From Muribaculaceae bacterium (GTDB lineage Bacteria > Bacteroidota > Bacteroidia > Bacteroidales > Muribaculaceae), in contig JAFLTW010000005.1 of NCBI GenBank assembly GCA_022509085.1, positions 62,001 through 126,000 on the forward strand: a stretch of DNA of 64,000 nucleotides. The letters are read 5' to 3'. The notes beneath the pieces were generated by a model that was given only the letters and a program-made list of their open reading frames with translations, did no database searches and was not told the DNA's origin. Below are positions 26,481-35,810 of this stretch, in pieces. Numbering within the stretch: position 1 is the first letter of the stretch; each line of letters starts with the position of its first letter. The translations under genes and the position numbers were made by a program.

Positions 26481-26536
26481 TGTCATAACTTGTTTGAATT
26501 CAGATTTTAGGTCAACAGAGACAGGAACATACCGAA

Positions 26537-28045
26537 ATGGGAACCGACAACCGACGCATCGCCAAAAACACCCTGATGCTATACATCAGGATGTTCCTCC
26601 TGATGTTGGTGTCCTTCTACACCTCCAGGGTTGTGCTTAATGCCCTGGGAGTAGAAGACTTTGGTGTTTACAACGTGGTTGGCGGCATCATAGGGCTGAT
26701 GGCTTTTTTTAACTCTTCCATGGGCTTAGCGACAAACCGATTCCTTTCATTTGCTATAGGTAAAAAAGACAATGAATTATTGACGAAGACTTTTATTATG
26801 TGTGTTGAAACCCATATGATATTAGCAGGGATAATTATTTTAATAGGAGAAACAGTTGGACTTTGGTATTTTTATAACTTTTTAAATATACCAATAGAAA
26901 GTTATGAGCAAGCTATGGTTGTCTATCAACTGTCAGTTGCCGCCTGTGTCATCAGTGTTCTTTCAATCCCTTTTACTTCTCTTGTCATATCTCATGAAGA
27001 TATGGGGCTCTATGCCTATATAAGTATTGTGGAGGGAGTACTAAAATTAACGGTAGCTTTTTTAATAACGATAGTTTCGGTATATCGGTTATCCTATTAT
27101 GCATTTTTTGTATTTATTTCATCTACTCTTGTAATAGGGATATGGATTTTCTACTCCCGTAGAAAATATAGACATGTCCAATTCCACTTTGGGTGGTATA
27201 AGAATGTTTTTAAGGACATATACAAATTTATAGGATGGCAATTTTACGGGTCTGCAAGTTGGGTGTTAAGAACACAAGGCGTGTCACTCGTTCTTAACTA
27301 TTTCTTTGGCCCCGTTTTGAATGCTGCGCGTACAATCGGAGTGCAAATTAATGGAGGGATTACCACTCTTCTTACTGGATTCCAAACAGCTGTTAACCCG
27401 CAAATCATCAAGAAATATGCAAGCGGTCAGTTGGAAGAGCTATATAATCTAATTTTCAGGAGTTCGAAACTATCCTTCTTGCTATTGTTTATATTAGCAT
27501 TCCCAGTTCTCATGGGGACTGAACCTATTCTGAAATTTTGGCTTAAAATAATTCCTGACTATGGAGTAGTGTTTGCACAATTAATGATAATAGCATCTTT
27601 AGCGGATGCCCTTTCCGGAACGTTGGCGTACGCAGCTTTAGCGACGGGTAAAATCAAACTGTATACTCTTATTGTAAATACAATATCTTTGAGTGATATT
27701 GTATTTGTCTATATAGCCTTTAAATTAGGGTTCCCTCCTCAATCATTAGTGATTGTGGAAATATTTATTTGTTTGTTTATTTGTATTGCACGCATTTTAA
27801 TATTGAGGAAACTAATTGGAATAAGTTCCCTTGATTATCTTTCTAAGGTTATTTTGCCTGAATTTTTAGTAGTTACCATAAGTTTCCTGCTTATTCTTCC
27901 TTTATTCTTTTTCAATGTAAATATATTTATTGTCATAATTTTATCCTTTATAGTTTCTCTCGGATCTTCATTCTTCATTGGATTCAATCGAACGGAACAG
28001 TCATGGGTACTTTCTTTAATAAAAAATAAATTGAAAATAGCATAG
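26537..28045 (+). CDS. Wzx-like repeat-unit flippase
   Basis: The 502-residue protein has about 12-14 membrane helices and belongs to the polysaccharide flippase (MATE-like) group. The N-terminus (KNTLMLYIRMFLLMLVSFYTS, then ALGVEDFGVYNVVGG) is typical of Bacteroidales Wzx. It would move undecaprenyl-linked repeat units across the inner membrane. The first 200 or so bases are about 50-55% GC by hand count, and the following bases about 27-33%, suggesting a recombination junction inside the gene. Confidence 0.88.
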   Translation: MGTDNRRIAKNTLMLYIRMFLLMLVSFYTSRVVLNALGVEDFGVYNVVGGIIGLMAFFNSSMGLATNRFLSFAIGKKDNELLTKTFIMCVETHMILAGIIILIGETVGLWYFYNFLNIPIESYEQAMVVYQLSVAACVISVLSIPFTSLVISHEDMGLYAYISIVEGVLKLTVAFLITIVSVYRLSYYAFFVFISSTLVIGIWIFYSRRKYRHVQFHFGWYKNVFKDIYKFIGWQFYGSASWVLRTQGVSLVLNYFFGPVLNAARTIGVQINGGITTLLTGFQTAVNPQIIKKYASGQLEELYNLIFRSSKLSFLLLFILAFPVLMGTEPILKFWLKIIPDYGVVFAQLMIIASLADALSGTLAYAALATGKIKLYTLIVNTISLSDIVFVYIAFKLGFPPQSLVIVEIFICLFICIARILILRKLIGISSLDYLSKVILPEFLVVTISFLLILPLFFFNVNIFIVIILSFIVSLGSSFFIGFNRTEQSWVLSLIKNKLKIA

Positions 28046-28066
28046 ATTACTTTATAGAAAATTATT

Positions 28067-28849
28067 ATGAAAGCAGTAATATTTGCTGGAGGTTACGGCA
28101 CACGGTTTAGCGAAAAGACCCAATATATGCCGAAACCGATGATTGAAATTGGTGGTAAACCTATCCTATGGCATATAATGAAAATATATAGTGCATATGG
28201 CATTAAAGAATTTATAATTTGTGCCGGTTATAAACAATATGTGATTAAAGAATATTTTACCAATTATTTCCTTCACAATTCTGATGTTACTGTAAATTTG
28301 GCAGATAATGATATCACTTTACATGAGTGTCATTCTGAAGACTGGAAGGTCACTATTGTAGATACCGGGCTGGAAACCATGACTGCGGGGAGGCTAAAGA
28401 GAGTTCAAAAATATATAGGCGACGAACCGTTTTTACTCACATATGGTGACGGCCTAATTGATCTTAACATCGCAGACTCAATCCGACGCCATAAGGAAAC
28501 TGACGCAATTTTAACCATGACTGTATACAAACCTGTAGGCCGATTCGGAGCAGTCGAAATAGATCCGGGCACAAACAAAGTTAAGTCATTCTTGGAAAAA
28601 CCGGATGGAGAAGGCAACTGGATTAATGCCGGCTTTTTCGTTTGTGAACCTGAAGTCTTCAACTATTTAGGGGAGGATGCAGACAATGAAATGTTCGAGC
28701 GTAAGCCCTTGGAGAGCCTTGTTAGAGATGGCAAAATGCATGCTCTAAAACATAAAGGGTTTTGGAAACCCATGGATATGCTTAGAGACAATATAGAATT
28801 AGAGAAATTATGGAATCAAGGTAATGCACCATGGAAAGTATGGATTTAA
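28067..28849 (+). CDS. rfbF: Glucose-1-phosphate cytidylyltransferase
   Basis: A 260-residue sugar nucleotidyltransferase that makes CDP-glucose. The N-terminal nucleotide-binding loop GGYGTRFSEKT is present, followed by MPKPMIEIGGKPILWHI and the catalytic-site segment LLTYGDGLIDLN. The C-terminal EFERK-type segment (EMFERKPLESL) and GFWKPMDMLRD are specific to RfbF. It overlaps the start of rfbG by 19 bases. Together they open the CDP-6-deoxyhexose branch. Confidence 0.95.
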   Translation: MKAVIFAGGYGTRFSEKTQYMPKPMIEIGGKPILWHIMKIYSAYGIKEFIICAGYKQYVIKEYFTNYFLHNSDVTVNLADNDITLHECHSEDWKVTIVDTGLETMTAGRLKRVQKYIGDEPFLLTYGDGLIDLNIADSIRRHKETDAILTMTVYKPVGRFGAVEIDPGTNKVKSFLEKPDGEGNWINAGFFVCEPEVFNYLGEDADNEMFERKPLESLVRDGKMHALKHKGFWKPMDMLRDNIELEKLWNQGNAPWKVWI

Positions 28850-29910
28850 ACAATCTTTTATATTTCTATAAGGGAAAGAAAGTCCTTGTTACAGGTCATA
28901 CAGGTTTTAAAGGCTCTTGGCTATGTGAAATCCTTTTGATGGCCGGAGCAGAAGTATATGGATACTCATTGAGACCGGAAGAACAATCTATGTTCAATCT
29001 CTGCAAATTAGAAGACAACGTCCATTCAAGATTTGCAGATATTCGCGACTTCACAGAACTGAAAGCATTCTTTGATTTTGTTAAGCCTGATATAGTTTTC
29101 CATCTTGCTGCTCAACCAATAGTTTTAGAAGGATACAAAAATCCAGTTGAAACGTATGGGGTCAACGTAATGGGAACGGTTAATATACTCGACTGTTTGC
29201 GTCTATATTCCCTCCCCTGTTCTTTCGTAAATATAACGACCGACAAAGTTTACCTCAACAGAGAATGGGAATGGGGTTATAGAGAATATGAACGATTAGA
29301 TGGATATGATCCCTATAGCAATTCTAAATCATGTTCCGAATTAGTCACGGCTACCTATAAAAGAAGTTTCTTTACATCTGATTCTAAAATTGCAATATCT
29401 ACTGCCCGTGCCGGGAATGTGATAGGAGGAGGAGATTTCGCTAAAGACCGCATCGTTCCCGATTGTGTCCGGGCGGCAGAAACCAAGCAACCCCTGATAG
29501 TAAGAAATCCTTCATCAACACGTCCATACCAACACGTTCTGGAGCCATTATTTGCATATTTGCTATTGGCCTATAAGCAATCCTGTAATATGAACTTAGC
29601 TGGGAGTTTCAATGTAGGCCCCGGTGATGAGGGTTGTTTTTCCACTCTCCAAATCGTGGAGACATTTAAAAAGTATTGGGGTGAGACCTTTACTTGGGAA
29701 ACGCTAAAAACAAATAGTGGTGCTCCTCATGAGGCAAATTTCTTAAGGTTGGACAATACTAAGATTAAATCTGAAATTGGGTGGCGTCCTGTCTGGAGTC
29801 TTAAAGAGACCATAAGTTCAATCGTCCAGTGGCATAAAGCACCTGTAAACGACAGACAAGATATTACTCAACAGCAAATTAATGCATTCATAAAAGCTTC
29901 TCAAATCTAA
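28831..29910 (+). CDS. rfbG: CDP-glucose 4,6-dehydratase
   Basis: The 359-residue extended short-chain dehydrogenase converts CDP-glucose to CDP-4-keto-6-deoxyglucose. It has the NAD motif VTGHTGFKGSWL, the HLAAQPIVLEGYKNP segment and the active-site YDPYSNSKSCSE with the Tyr-x3-Lys pair. The substrate-specific tail (RPVWSLKETISSIVQWHKA) is as in RfbG. The start at 28831 overlaps rfbF; an ATG at 28840 (three codons in) is also possible. Confidence 0.95.
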   Translation: MESMDLNNLLYFYKGKKVLVTGHTGFKGSWLCEILLMAGAEVYGYSLRPEEQSMFNLCKLEDNVHSRFADIRDFTELKAFFDFVKPDIVFHLAAQPIVLEGYKNPVETYGVNVMGTVNILDCLRLYSLPCSFVNITTDKVYLNREWEWGYREYERLDGYDPYSNSKSCSELVTATYKRSFFTSDSKIAISTARAGNVIGGGDFAKDRIVPDCVRAAETKQPLIVRNPSSTRPYQHVLEPLFAYLLLAYKQSCNMNLAGSFNVGPGDEGCFSTLQIVETFKKYWGETFTWETLKTNSGAPHEANFLRLDNTKIKSEIGWRPVWSLKETISSIVQWHKAPVNDRQDITQQQINAFIKASQI

Positions 29911-29914
29911 CTGT

Positions 29915-30841
29915 ATGCAGACGAATAGAATAGTAATTACCGGAGCCGACGGCTTTGTAGGTAGTGAGGTTGCCAAACTCTACCTTTCGAAAGATTTTGA
30001 AGTTTTGGCTTTAGATGTTTCTATCAAACCTAATAGGTTGCCATCGCATCATCTTCTCAGGTATGAATGTATTAATCTTTTTACAGAGAGTAACAGGCTT
30101 AAAAAATTATTAGAGGATTTCAGGCCTAATTCTTTTATTCACTTTGCTTGGGATGGGTCTGCCGGTGAAAAGAGGTGTGATTACTCATTACAGCTAAAGA
30201 ATGCAGAACTAAATGTAAAGTGTCTTGAAATGGCCGCTTCAGCGGGTTGTTCTCGCTTTGTTGGAGCCGGTTCTATAATGGAATATGAGGTTGAAGCAGC
30301 CATGCATGCCAATGGGTTGAGGCCGGGATTAGGTTATATATATGGCATGGGAAAACATATCGCACACGCAATGTCAAAATCCGTGGCTGCAAAGCTTGGA
30401 ATTGATTTCTTATGGCCAATGATTACGAATGCCTATGGGGTAGGTGAACTTTCCCCGCGCTTCATCAATGCGACCCTTCGCAAAATAATAAATCACGAAA
30501 ACCTCGAATTTACGTCAGGCACTCAAAATTATGATTTTGTTTATGTTACTGACGTGGCCAAGGCTTTCTTCCTCGTTGAGCAGAGAGGGAAAGATTTCAA
30601 TGAATACATGATAGGGAGTGGGAAGGCGGCTCCCCTTAGAGAATTTATTGTGGAGATGATAAGTGCATGTGACCCCCATGCTATTCCTCATTTTGGGGAT
30701 GTCCCCTTCACCGGTATTAATTTACCTAAGTCTACTTTCGACATTACAAATCTCGTAGAAGACTGTGGTTTCAAACCCGAAATATCCTTTAGGGAAGGTA
30801 TCATGAAAACATATGAATGGTTAAAAAGAATTGAGGCATGA
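29915..30841 (+). CDS. NAD-dependent epimerase/dehydratase-family sugar 4-ketoreductase
   Basis: A 308-residue extended SDR with the motif GADGFVGSEVAKLY near the N-terminus and the active site YIYGMGKHIAHA (Tyr-x3-Lys). Its position between rfbG and a 3,5-epimerase-like gene suggests that it reduces the 4-keto group of a CDP-6-deoxyhexose intermediate, as RmlD does for dTDP-rhamnose. The exact product cannot be read from sequence. It overlaps the next gene by four bases. Confidence 0.8.
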   Translation: MQTNRIVITGADGFVGSEVAKLYLSKDFEVLALDVSIKPNRLPSHHLLRYECINLFTESNRLKKLLEDFRPNSFIHFAWDGSAGEKRCDYSLQLKNAELNVKCLEMAASAGCSRFVGAGSIMEYEVEAAMHANGLRPGLGYIYGMGKHIAHAMSKSVAAKLGIDFLWPMITNAYGVGELSPRFINATLRKIINHENLEFTSGTQNYDFVYVTDVAKAFFLVEQRGKDFNEYMIGSGKAAPLREFIVEMISACDPHAIPHFGDVPFTGINLPKSTFDITNLVEDCGFKPEISFREGIMKTYEWLKRIEA

Positions 30842-31413
30842 TAAGAAAATTTAATGCTATAGAGTTACCTCTAAAAGGTGCTTATGTATTGGAGCCTTTT
30901 TATGCAACTGACGAAAGAGGAGGTTTCATAAAAGATTACAGCCAAGCTATATTACAATCATTTGGAATTGACCTTACTCTAAAAGAGGTGTTTTATACCA
31001 TTTCAAAAAAAGGGGTAATACGCGCCATGCACTTCCAGTTATATAAGCAACAGGCAAAATTGGTAAGATGTATCTCGGGGCATGTTTTTGATGTGATAAC
31101 CGATTTAAGACCGGAATCAGAGACCTTTGGCCAGAGCTTGGGGTTCCATCTAACAGGTGATAATCGTAAAATGCTCTATGTACCTGAATTTTTCGGACAT
31201 GGATATCTTGTAATCGAGGATAGTATTGTTAGTTATAAGTGTTCTGAAGACTTTTTCGCAGAGGGTGACAGTGGTATAATGTTTAATGATTCCATGTTGA
31301 ATATTCAATGGCCATTTGAATTAATAGGGGGTAAAGAAAATATCATCATATCTGAAAAAGATAAAAATTTGATGTCTTTTGATCAATATAAAAAGTTGGT
31401 AGACGATAAATGA
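30838..31413 (+). CDS. RmlC-like sugar 3,5-epimerase
   Basis: The 191-residue protein has the RmlC cupin fold: ATDERGGFIKDYSQ near the start, the catalytic-His region VIRAMHFQLYKQQAKLVRC, and LYVPEFFGHGYLV. The substrate is likely CDP-4-keto-6-deoxyglucose, given rfbF and rfbG upstream, so it could invert C3 and/or C5. No dTDP-glucose genes are nearby. It overlaps both neighbours by four bases, consistent with translational coupling. Confidence 0.85.
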   Translation: MIRKFNAIELPLKGAYVLEPFYATDERGGFIKDYSQAILQSFGIDLTLKEVFYTISKKGVIRAMHFQLYKQQAKLVRCISGHVFDVITDLRPESETFGQSLGFHLTGDNRKMLYVPEFFGHGYLVIEDSIVSYKCSEDFFAEGDSGIMFNDSMLNIQWPFELIGGKENIIISEKDKNLMSFDQYKKLVDDK

Positions 31414-32414
31414 AATTATCCATCATAACCACAGTCTATCAAGCAGAGAAAGACCTTCCTCGCCTTCTTGATTCAATGAAAGCAATCAAAAGTCAGGAGG
31501 TAGAATTTTTTCTGATTGATAACGGATGTACAGACAACAGCCTAAAAATATGCGAGAATTATGCGGTCCGCGACATTCGCTTTGTAATCCATCGGTTGGA
31601 GGAAAATATCGGTTATATTAGAGCACGCAATTTAGGATTAGATATCGTTCAGGCAGATTATGTGGGATTTTGTGATTCTGATGATTTTCTTGACCCGGAA
31701 GGTTACGACAGAGCAATCGCGGAATTAAAAGAAAATCAATGTGATTTTTATACTGCTTGCTGGAACACTGTTTATCCGGGCAAGACAATCCATAATCAAC
31801 CATTTATTCCTAAAGGAGAATATTCCGGTGAAGAACTTAAATGCATAATACCCAAATTTTTTGGGAAGTACAACGGACCTTCTCATCATGGTTTCATGTG
31901 GAAACAATTTGTTAAAAAAAGTTTGATTGATCGATTGAATCTCCGATTTTCATTAGATATAAAACCTTTAGAAGATAGAGTCTTTAATGCGCGTCTGATA
32001 CAAAATGTATCCTCTTTGGTCGTGAGTGATGTATGTCTGTATAATTATATTGTCAACGACAAGTCTATTACAGAGAAAATTAAAAAGAACTACGATTTGA
32101 ATGCTAATTTAAATCTATATAATCAATATTTTGAGGAATTACTTCAAGCAAGCCCCTCTGAAACCTGTAATCTTGTTGTCAGAAAACAATGGTTCCCGGC
32201 ATATCTTAGCTTAATTTCTCTTACATCAAAAGCTGTTAATTTTAAACAAGCTGATTTCTTATTACGGAATAATTTAAAAATAGAGAAAGTAATTGAAAAT
32301 ATATCCCACGCCCCAACAACAAACTTTACTGATAAAATACTCAAAAGCCTATTAAAATCTGAGTCATACTGGATTTTGATTTTATTGTCTAAACTGAAAT
32401 CGAAAGTAAAATAA
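31410..32414 (+). CDS. Glycosyltransferase family 2
   Basis: The protein has 334 residues and a GT-A fold. It starts MKLSIITTVYQAEKDLPRLL and has the D-x-D region GFCDSDDFLDP at about 86-96. These enzymes use an activated sugar to extend the lipid-linked repeat unit on the cytoplasmic side. Donor and linkage cannot be predicted. It overlaps the RmlC-like gene by four bases, so it may use the CDP-sugar made by that set (inference). Confidence 0.88.
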   Translation: MKLSIITTVYQAEKDLPRLLDSMKAIKSQEVEFFLIDNGCTDNSLKICENYAVRDIRFVIHRLEENIGYIRARNLGLDIVQADYVGFCDSDDFLDPEGYDRAIAELKENQCDFYTACWNTVYPGKTIHNQPFIPKGEYSGEELKCIIPKFFGKYNGPSHHGFMWKQFVKKSLIDRLNLRFSLDIKPLEDRVFNARLIQNVSSLVVSDVCLYNYIVNDKSITEKIKKNYDLNANLNLYNQYFEELLQASPSETCNLVVRKQWFPAYLSLISLTSKAVNFKQADFLLRNNLKIEKVIENISHAPTTNFTDKILKSLLKSESYWILILLSKLKSKVK

Positions 32415-32441
32415 TACGCTGATACAAGCGTTTCTGATAAA

Positions 32442-33266
32442 ATGAAGATTACCAATTTTTTATTTAAAATACCGTATATTAATAAACTCACATATAATTG
32501 TCTTTATTCTTTTATTGCGTCAAAACAATATAAAGTCGCAAAAAAAGAGATGGAAGGACTAAAAGAGTTCAAGAATAAGCACTTTGGAGAAACCTGCTTT
32601 ATCATAGGGACTGGGCCAAGCTTAAAACATGAAGATCTTTTTAAGATTAGAGATTTGGGATTCATAACATTTGCACCAAACAGAATTTATGAAATCTGTG
32701 ATTCTACGGGTTGGCAACCTACCTACTACATATGCCAAGATCATAACATAATCCGGGCGTTTCACGATAAGATAAAGATGATTAAATCAAAATTCTCTTT
32801 TTTACCAATCAATCATAAGGACCTCTTTGCATCTCCAAAAATGAAATATTTCGTACTCCGTGAACGAGATTATTATCCGGGACTGCCCAAATTCAGCAAA
32901 GATGTTCCCAAAAGATTAGATCAAGGATATACAGTCACTTATGGAGCCATACAGATGGCGGCCTATATGGGTTTTAAAACAATAATTTTGTTAGGCATCG
33001 ATCATAATTATAGTGTTTATCGTGACGCAAAAGGGCGACCTGTAAGGCAGTCAAACCGAGACAGTGACTATACAGCCGGGATGACCCATTACATGACAAA
33101 GGATACATTCCCTCGAATAGAGGAGTCGACCCGCGCTTATGAGAAGGCCGAAAAGATTTCAAAGAAATTAGGAGTCAAGATATATAATGCCACGAGAGGT
33201 GGCAAATTGGAAGCATTTGAAAGAATTGATATCGATGAATTCTATAAAAGTCATGAATCAAAATAG
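32442..33266 (+). CDS. DUF115/MptE-like domain protein
   Basis: This 274-residue protein contains a Rossmann-like start GETCFIIGTGPSLKHEDL and the segment YGAIQMAAYMGFKTIILLGIDHNY, the pattern of DUF115 (MptE-like) proteins found in surface glycan loci. The fold resembles transferases; a glycan-modifying or sugar-transfer role is inferred. A similar domain is fused to the aldolase at 34262-35794, so two copies of this domain lie close together in the locus. Confidence 0.7.
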   Translation: MKITNFLFKIPYINKLTYNCLYSFIASKQYKVAKKEMEGLKEFKNKHFGETCFIIGTGPSLKHEDLFKIRDLGFITFAPNRIYEICDSTGWQPTYYICQDHNIIRAFHDKIKMIKSKFSFLPINHKDLFASPKMKYFVLRERDYYPGLPKFSKDVPKRLDQGYTVTYGAIQMAAYMGFKTIILLGIDHNYSVYRDAKGRPVRQSNRDSDYTAGMTHYMTKDTFPRIEESTRAYEKAEKISKKLGVKIYNATRGGKLEAFERIDIDEFYKSHESK

Positions 33267-34242
33267 AATAGGTTGGATTGATACAGCAAAAGGGCTGGGG
33301 TTGCTTTTGGTCTTCGTAGCTCATATTAAACCCCCATATATTGCAACATGGATTTACACTTTTGCAATGCCTCTGTTTTTCTTTCTGAGCGGGTTGGTTT
33401 TCTCTCTTCACCCGTTTAAAACTTTTTTCAAAAAGAAATTTCAAAGGCTTGTAATCCCATATTTTGTCCTGGGTTTAGGAATCTACGCTTTCTTTGCTTG
33501 CATATATGCCTATGAAAAACGAGGACCGGGAGACTATTGGCAAATGTTTGTTAATCTGATTGAACAAAAAGCATTCTGGACTATATGGTTTTTGGCAGCT
33601 TTATTTTTAGCGGAATTGATTCTCTGGTTAGAATTAAGAATATGCAGAAACAGGCCTATTTTAACTCTTATACCCTCCTTAATTTTAGTAACCGGGATTC
33701 TTCTTTTTTATAGAGGCGGAGGCTCTACTCTTCCTTGGTGCTTTGACGTGGCTTGTGTAGCTCAATTCTTTATTTTATTAGGCTACATATTTAAAACAGA
33801 ATTAAGTTCAATTTCATTACCCAAGAAATATAAATGGCCCTGTGCATTTGGGTTCCTCTTCGTTAATGTCATTGCAGGATACTTTTGCATCAGGGTTTCA
33901 GGTGCCCAGCTGGACATGGCAATAGGATTATATGGGAACGAGATTTTAACCTTCATATCCGCCATCGCTGGCATAGGATTTATAATAATTGTTTGTCAGT
34001 CTTTTTCAAATAGATTTTTGAGATATTTAGGAAGAAACACCATGGTATTTTTCGCTTGGCACAGTAGGATTATCATCGTTGCGTGCGGATTGATATTCGG
34101 TGCCTTAGATTTATTCATGGATAATACTCTTCAGTCTCAACTTCTATATTTCTTGTGTACTATAACCATTATTCTTGCAGTTTTATATCCTACGACTGAA
34201 TTAATTAAGAAAACACCATATAAACATTTATTTGGTCTGTAA
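33253..34242 (+). CDS. Acyltransferase-family membrane protein
   Basis: I chose the ATG at 33253, giving 329 residues, because it begins the typical NQNRIGWIDTAKGLGLLLVF motif; ATGs at 33187 and 33235 add polar residues that lie inside the upstream gene. The protein has about ten membrane helices and the family's His (LVFVAHIKPPY). Near its end, YLGRNTMVFFAWHS is typical of the WecH/OatA-like O-acyltransferases. It would acylate a sugar of the repeat unit. It overlaps the upstream gene by 14 bases. Confidence 0.85.
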   Translation: MNQNRIGWIDTAKGLGLLLVFVAHIKPPYIATWIYTFAMPLFFFLSGLVFSLHPFKTFFKKKFQRLVIPYFVLGLGIYAFFACIYAYEKRGPGDYWQMFVNLIEQKAFWTIWFLAALFLAELILWLELRICRNRPILTLIPSLILVTGILLFYRGGGSTLPWCFDVACVAQFFILLGYIFKTELSSISLPKKYKWPCAFGFLFVNVIAGYFCIRVSGAQLDMAIGLYGNEILTFISAIAGIGFIIIVCQSFSNRFLRYLGRNTMVFFAWHSRIIIVACGLIFGALDLFMDNTLQSQLLYFLCTITIILAVLYPTTELIKKTPYKHLFGL

Positions 34243-34261
34243 TCTTATAAATTAGAATAAT

Positions 34262-35794
34262 ATGAGCTTCAAAATTCTTGATTGCACATTAAGAGATGGT
34301 GGCTACTATACGGATTGGGATTTTCCCGATGATATAGTAAATCTCTACATCGAAGCCGTAAATGCACTTCCTATAGAATATATTGAGATTGGTTATAGGA
34401 ATCTGGCCCATCCATCATATATGGGTCGTTTTGCTTATACTCCGGTTTCAATCTTAAATACTATAAGAGAACATTGCACTAAGAAAATCTCTTTGATGAT
34501 AAATGAGAAGGAAGTAAAGCCCGAAGATTTAGAAACCTTGCTGAATCCAATTGTTGGAAAGGTGGATATGATTCGACTGGCTGTAGATCCAAAAAATTTC
34601 AAAAGAGCCATTGTCCTTGCATCTCATATCAAGGACAAAGGATTTAAGGTCGGATTTAATGTAATGTATATGTCTAAATGGGAAGAAGATCCTTCTTTCT
34701 TAGATGCGATTAGGGATGTGAACCAAGTAGCTGACTTATTTTGTATGGTCGACTCTTTCGGCGGCATAATGCCTAATGAGGTAAAGAAGATATATTCAAT
34801 TATTAAAAAGGATGTTTCAATAAACATTGGATTCCATGGTCACGACAATTTGGAGATGTCATTAGCAAATAGTATCGCCGCAATCGAGGAAGGCGTTGAT
34901 TTTATAGATTCCACCATACTCGGAATGGGTAGAGGTGCGGGAAATTTAAAAACGGAGCTCTTGCTAACCTATATGAGCAAACAGGGTTGGGAAGTAGATT
35001 TCAACATTTTAGGCGAGATTGTAAGTGCTTTCAGTTATTTAAAGGATAAGTATAAATGGGGCACTAACCTCCCCTATATGCTTTCTGGAGCCTATTCTAT
35101 CCCTCAAAAAGACGTTATGGGTTGGATTTCCAATCCTGCATATAGTTTCAATAGTATTGTTAGTGCGCTGGATAAAAAGAGGAATAAATCAGAAGAAACT
35201 CTTTCATTTCCGATATTCAAAGGCTATCACAAGGAGTGCTTAATTATAGGGGGTGGACATTCTGTAGAGGATCACCTTTCTGCAATATTAGAATATGTTA
35301 AAACCAAACCAGAACTTGCTTTGATATTTGCAACAGCACGTCATGCAGGTTATTTCAAGGATTGCAGCAATTCAAAGTATTATTGTCTTACAGGTGATGA
35401 ATCAAAAAGGTTGTCTAAGAACCTAAATGGGGGGCAAGATTTTAAGGGAGTTTGTATAATTGCACCTTCCCCAAGACTCATGTCTCCGGATGTCCCGGCC
35501 TTTGCATTGAAGAATACTTATGAATTAGAATCATTAAGGTTTGGATCCAACTATTCAGATTCATGTACAGCCATTGCGATTGAGACTGCACTTTCGTTTG
35601 GAGCCGAGAAAGTATCGGTTGTAGGATATGACGGCTACAAAGGGGAGATACTTTCAGAAAAAGAGATGACTCTCACCACGGAGAACAGGAATTTATTCCG
35701 GACTTTTAATTCAATTTCTAGCAAACCACTCGTCACTCTCACCCCCTCTCTTTACCCTGACCTTACAGTCAAATCTATTTATTCAATTATTTAA
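34262..35794 (+). CDS. HMGL/DmpG-type aldolase fused to a MptE-like domain
   Basis: The first 300 or so of the 510 residues form an HMGL-like TIM-barrel aldolase: DCTLRDGGYY at residues 6-15 with the metal-binding Asp, then HGHDNLEMSLANSI at about 198-211 with the two His ligands. From about 325 a second domain (CLIIGGGHSVEDHL, then SYSDSCTAIAIETALSFGAEK-like and VVGYDGYKG) resembles the MptE-like protein at 32442. Members of the aldolase family condense pyruvate or acetyl donors with aldehydes. The adjacent KdsB-like gene suggests that the product is a keto sugar acid (inference). Confidence 0.8.
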   Translation: MSFKILDCTLRDGGYYTDWDFPDDIVNLYIEAVNALPIEYIEIGYRNLAHPSYMGRFAYTPVSILNTIREHCTKKISLMINEKEVKPEDLETLLNPIVGKVDMIRLAVDPKNFKRAIVLASHIKDKGFKVGFNVMYMSKWEEDPSFLDAIRDVNQVADLFCMVDSFGGIMPNEVKKIYSIIKKDVSINIGFHGHDNLEMSLANSIAAIEEGVDFIDSTILGMGRGAGNLKTELLLTYMSKQGWEVDFNILGEIVSAFSYLKDKYKWGTNLPYMLSGAYSIPQKDVMGWISNPAYSFNSIVSALDKKRNKSEETLSFPIFKGYHKECLIIGGGHSVEDHLSAILEYVKTKPELALIFATARHAGYFKDCSNSKYYCLTGDESKRLSKNLNGGQDFKGVCIIAPSPRLMSPDVPAFALKNTYELESLRFGSNYSDSCTAIAIETALSFGAEKVSVVGYDGYKGEILSEKEMTLTTENRNLFRTFNSISSKPLVTLTPSLYPDLTVKSIYSII

Positions 35795-35810
35795 ACCGAA
35801 AAATCACGAA

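Noticed and set aside
22063..28066. UpxY/UpxZ-type antitermination genes or an invertible promoter at the start of the polysaccharide locus
   Set aside because: No NusG-like open frame is present and no pair of inverted repeats frames a promoter; the hairpins there are the type A/C elements.
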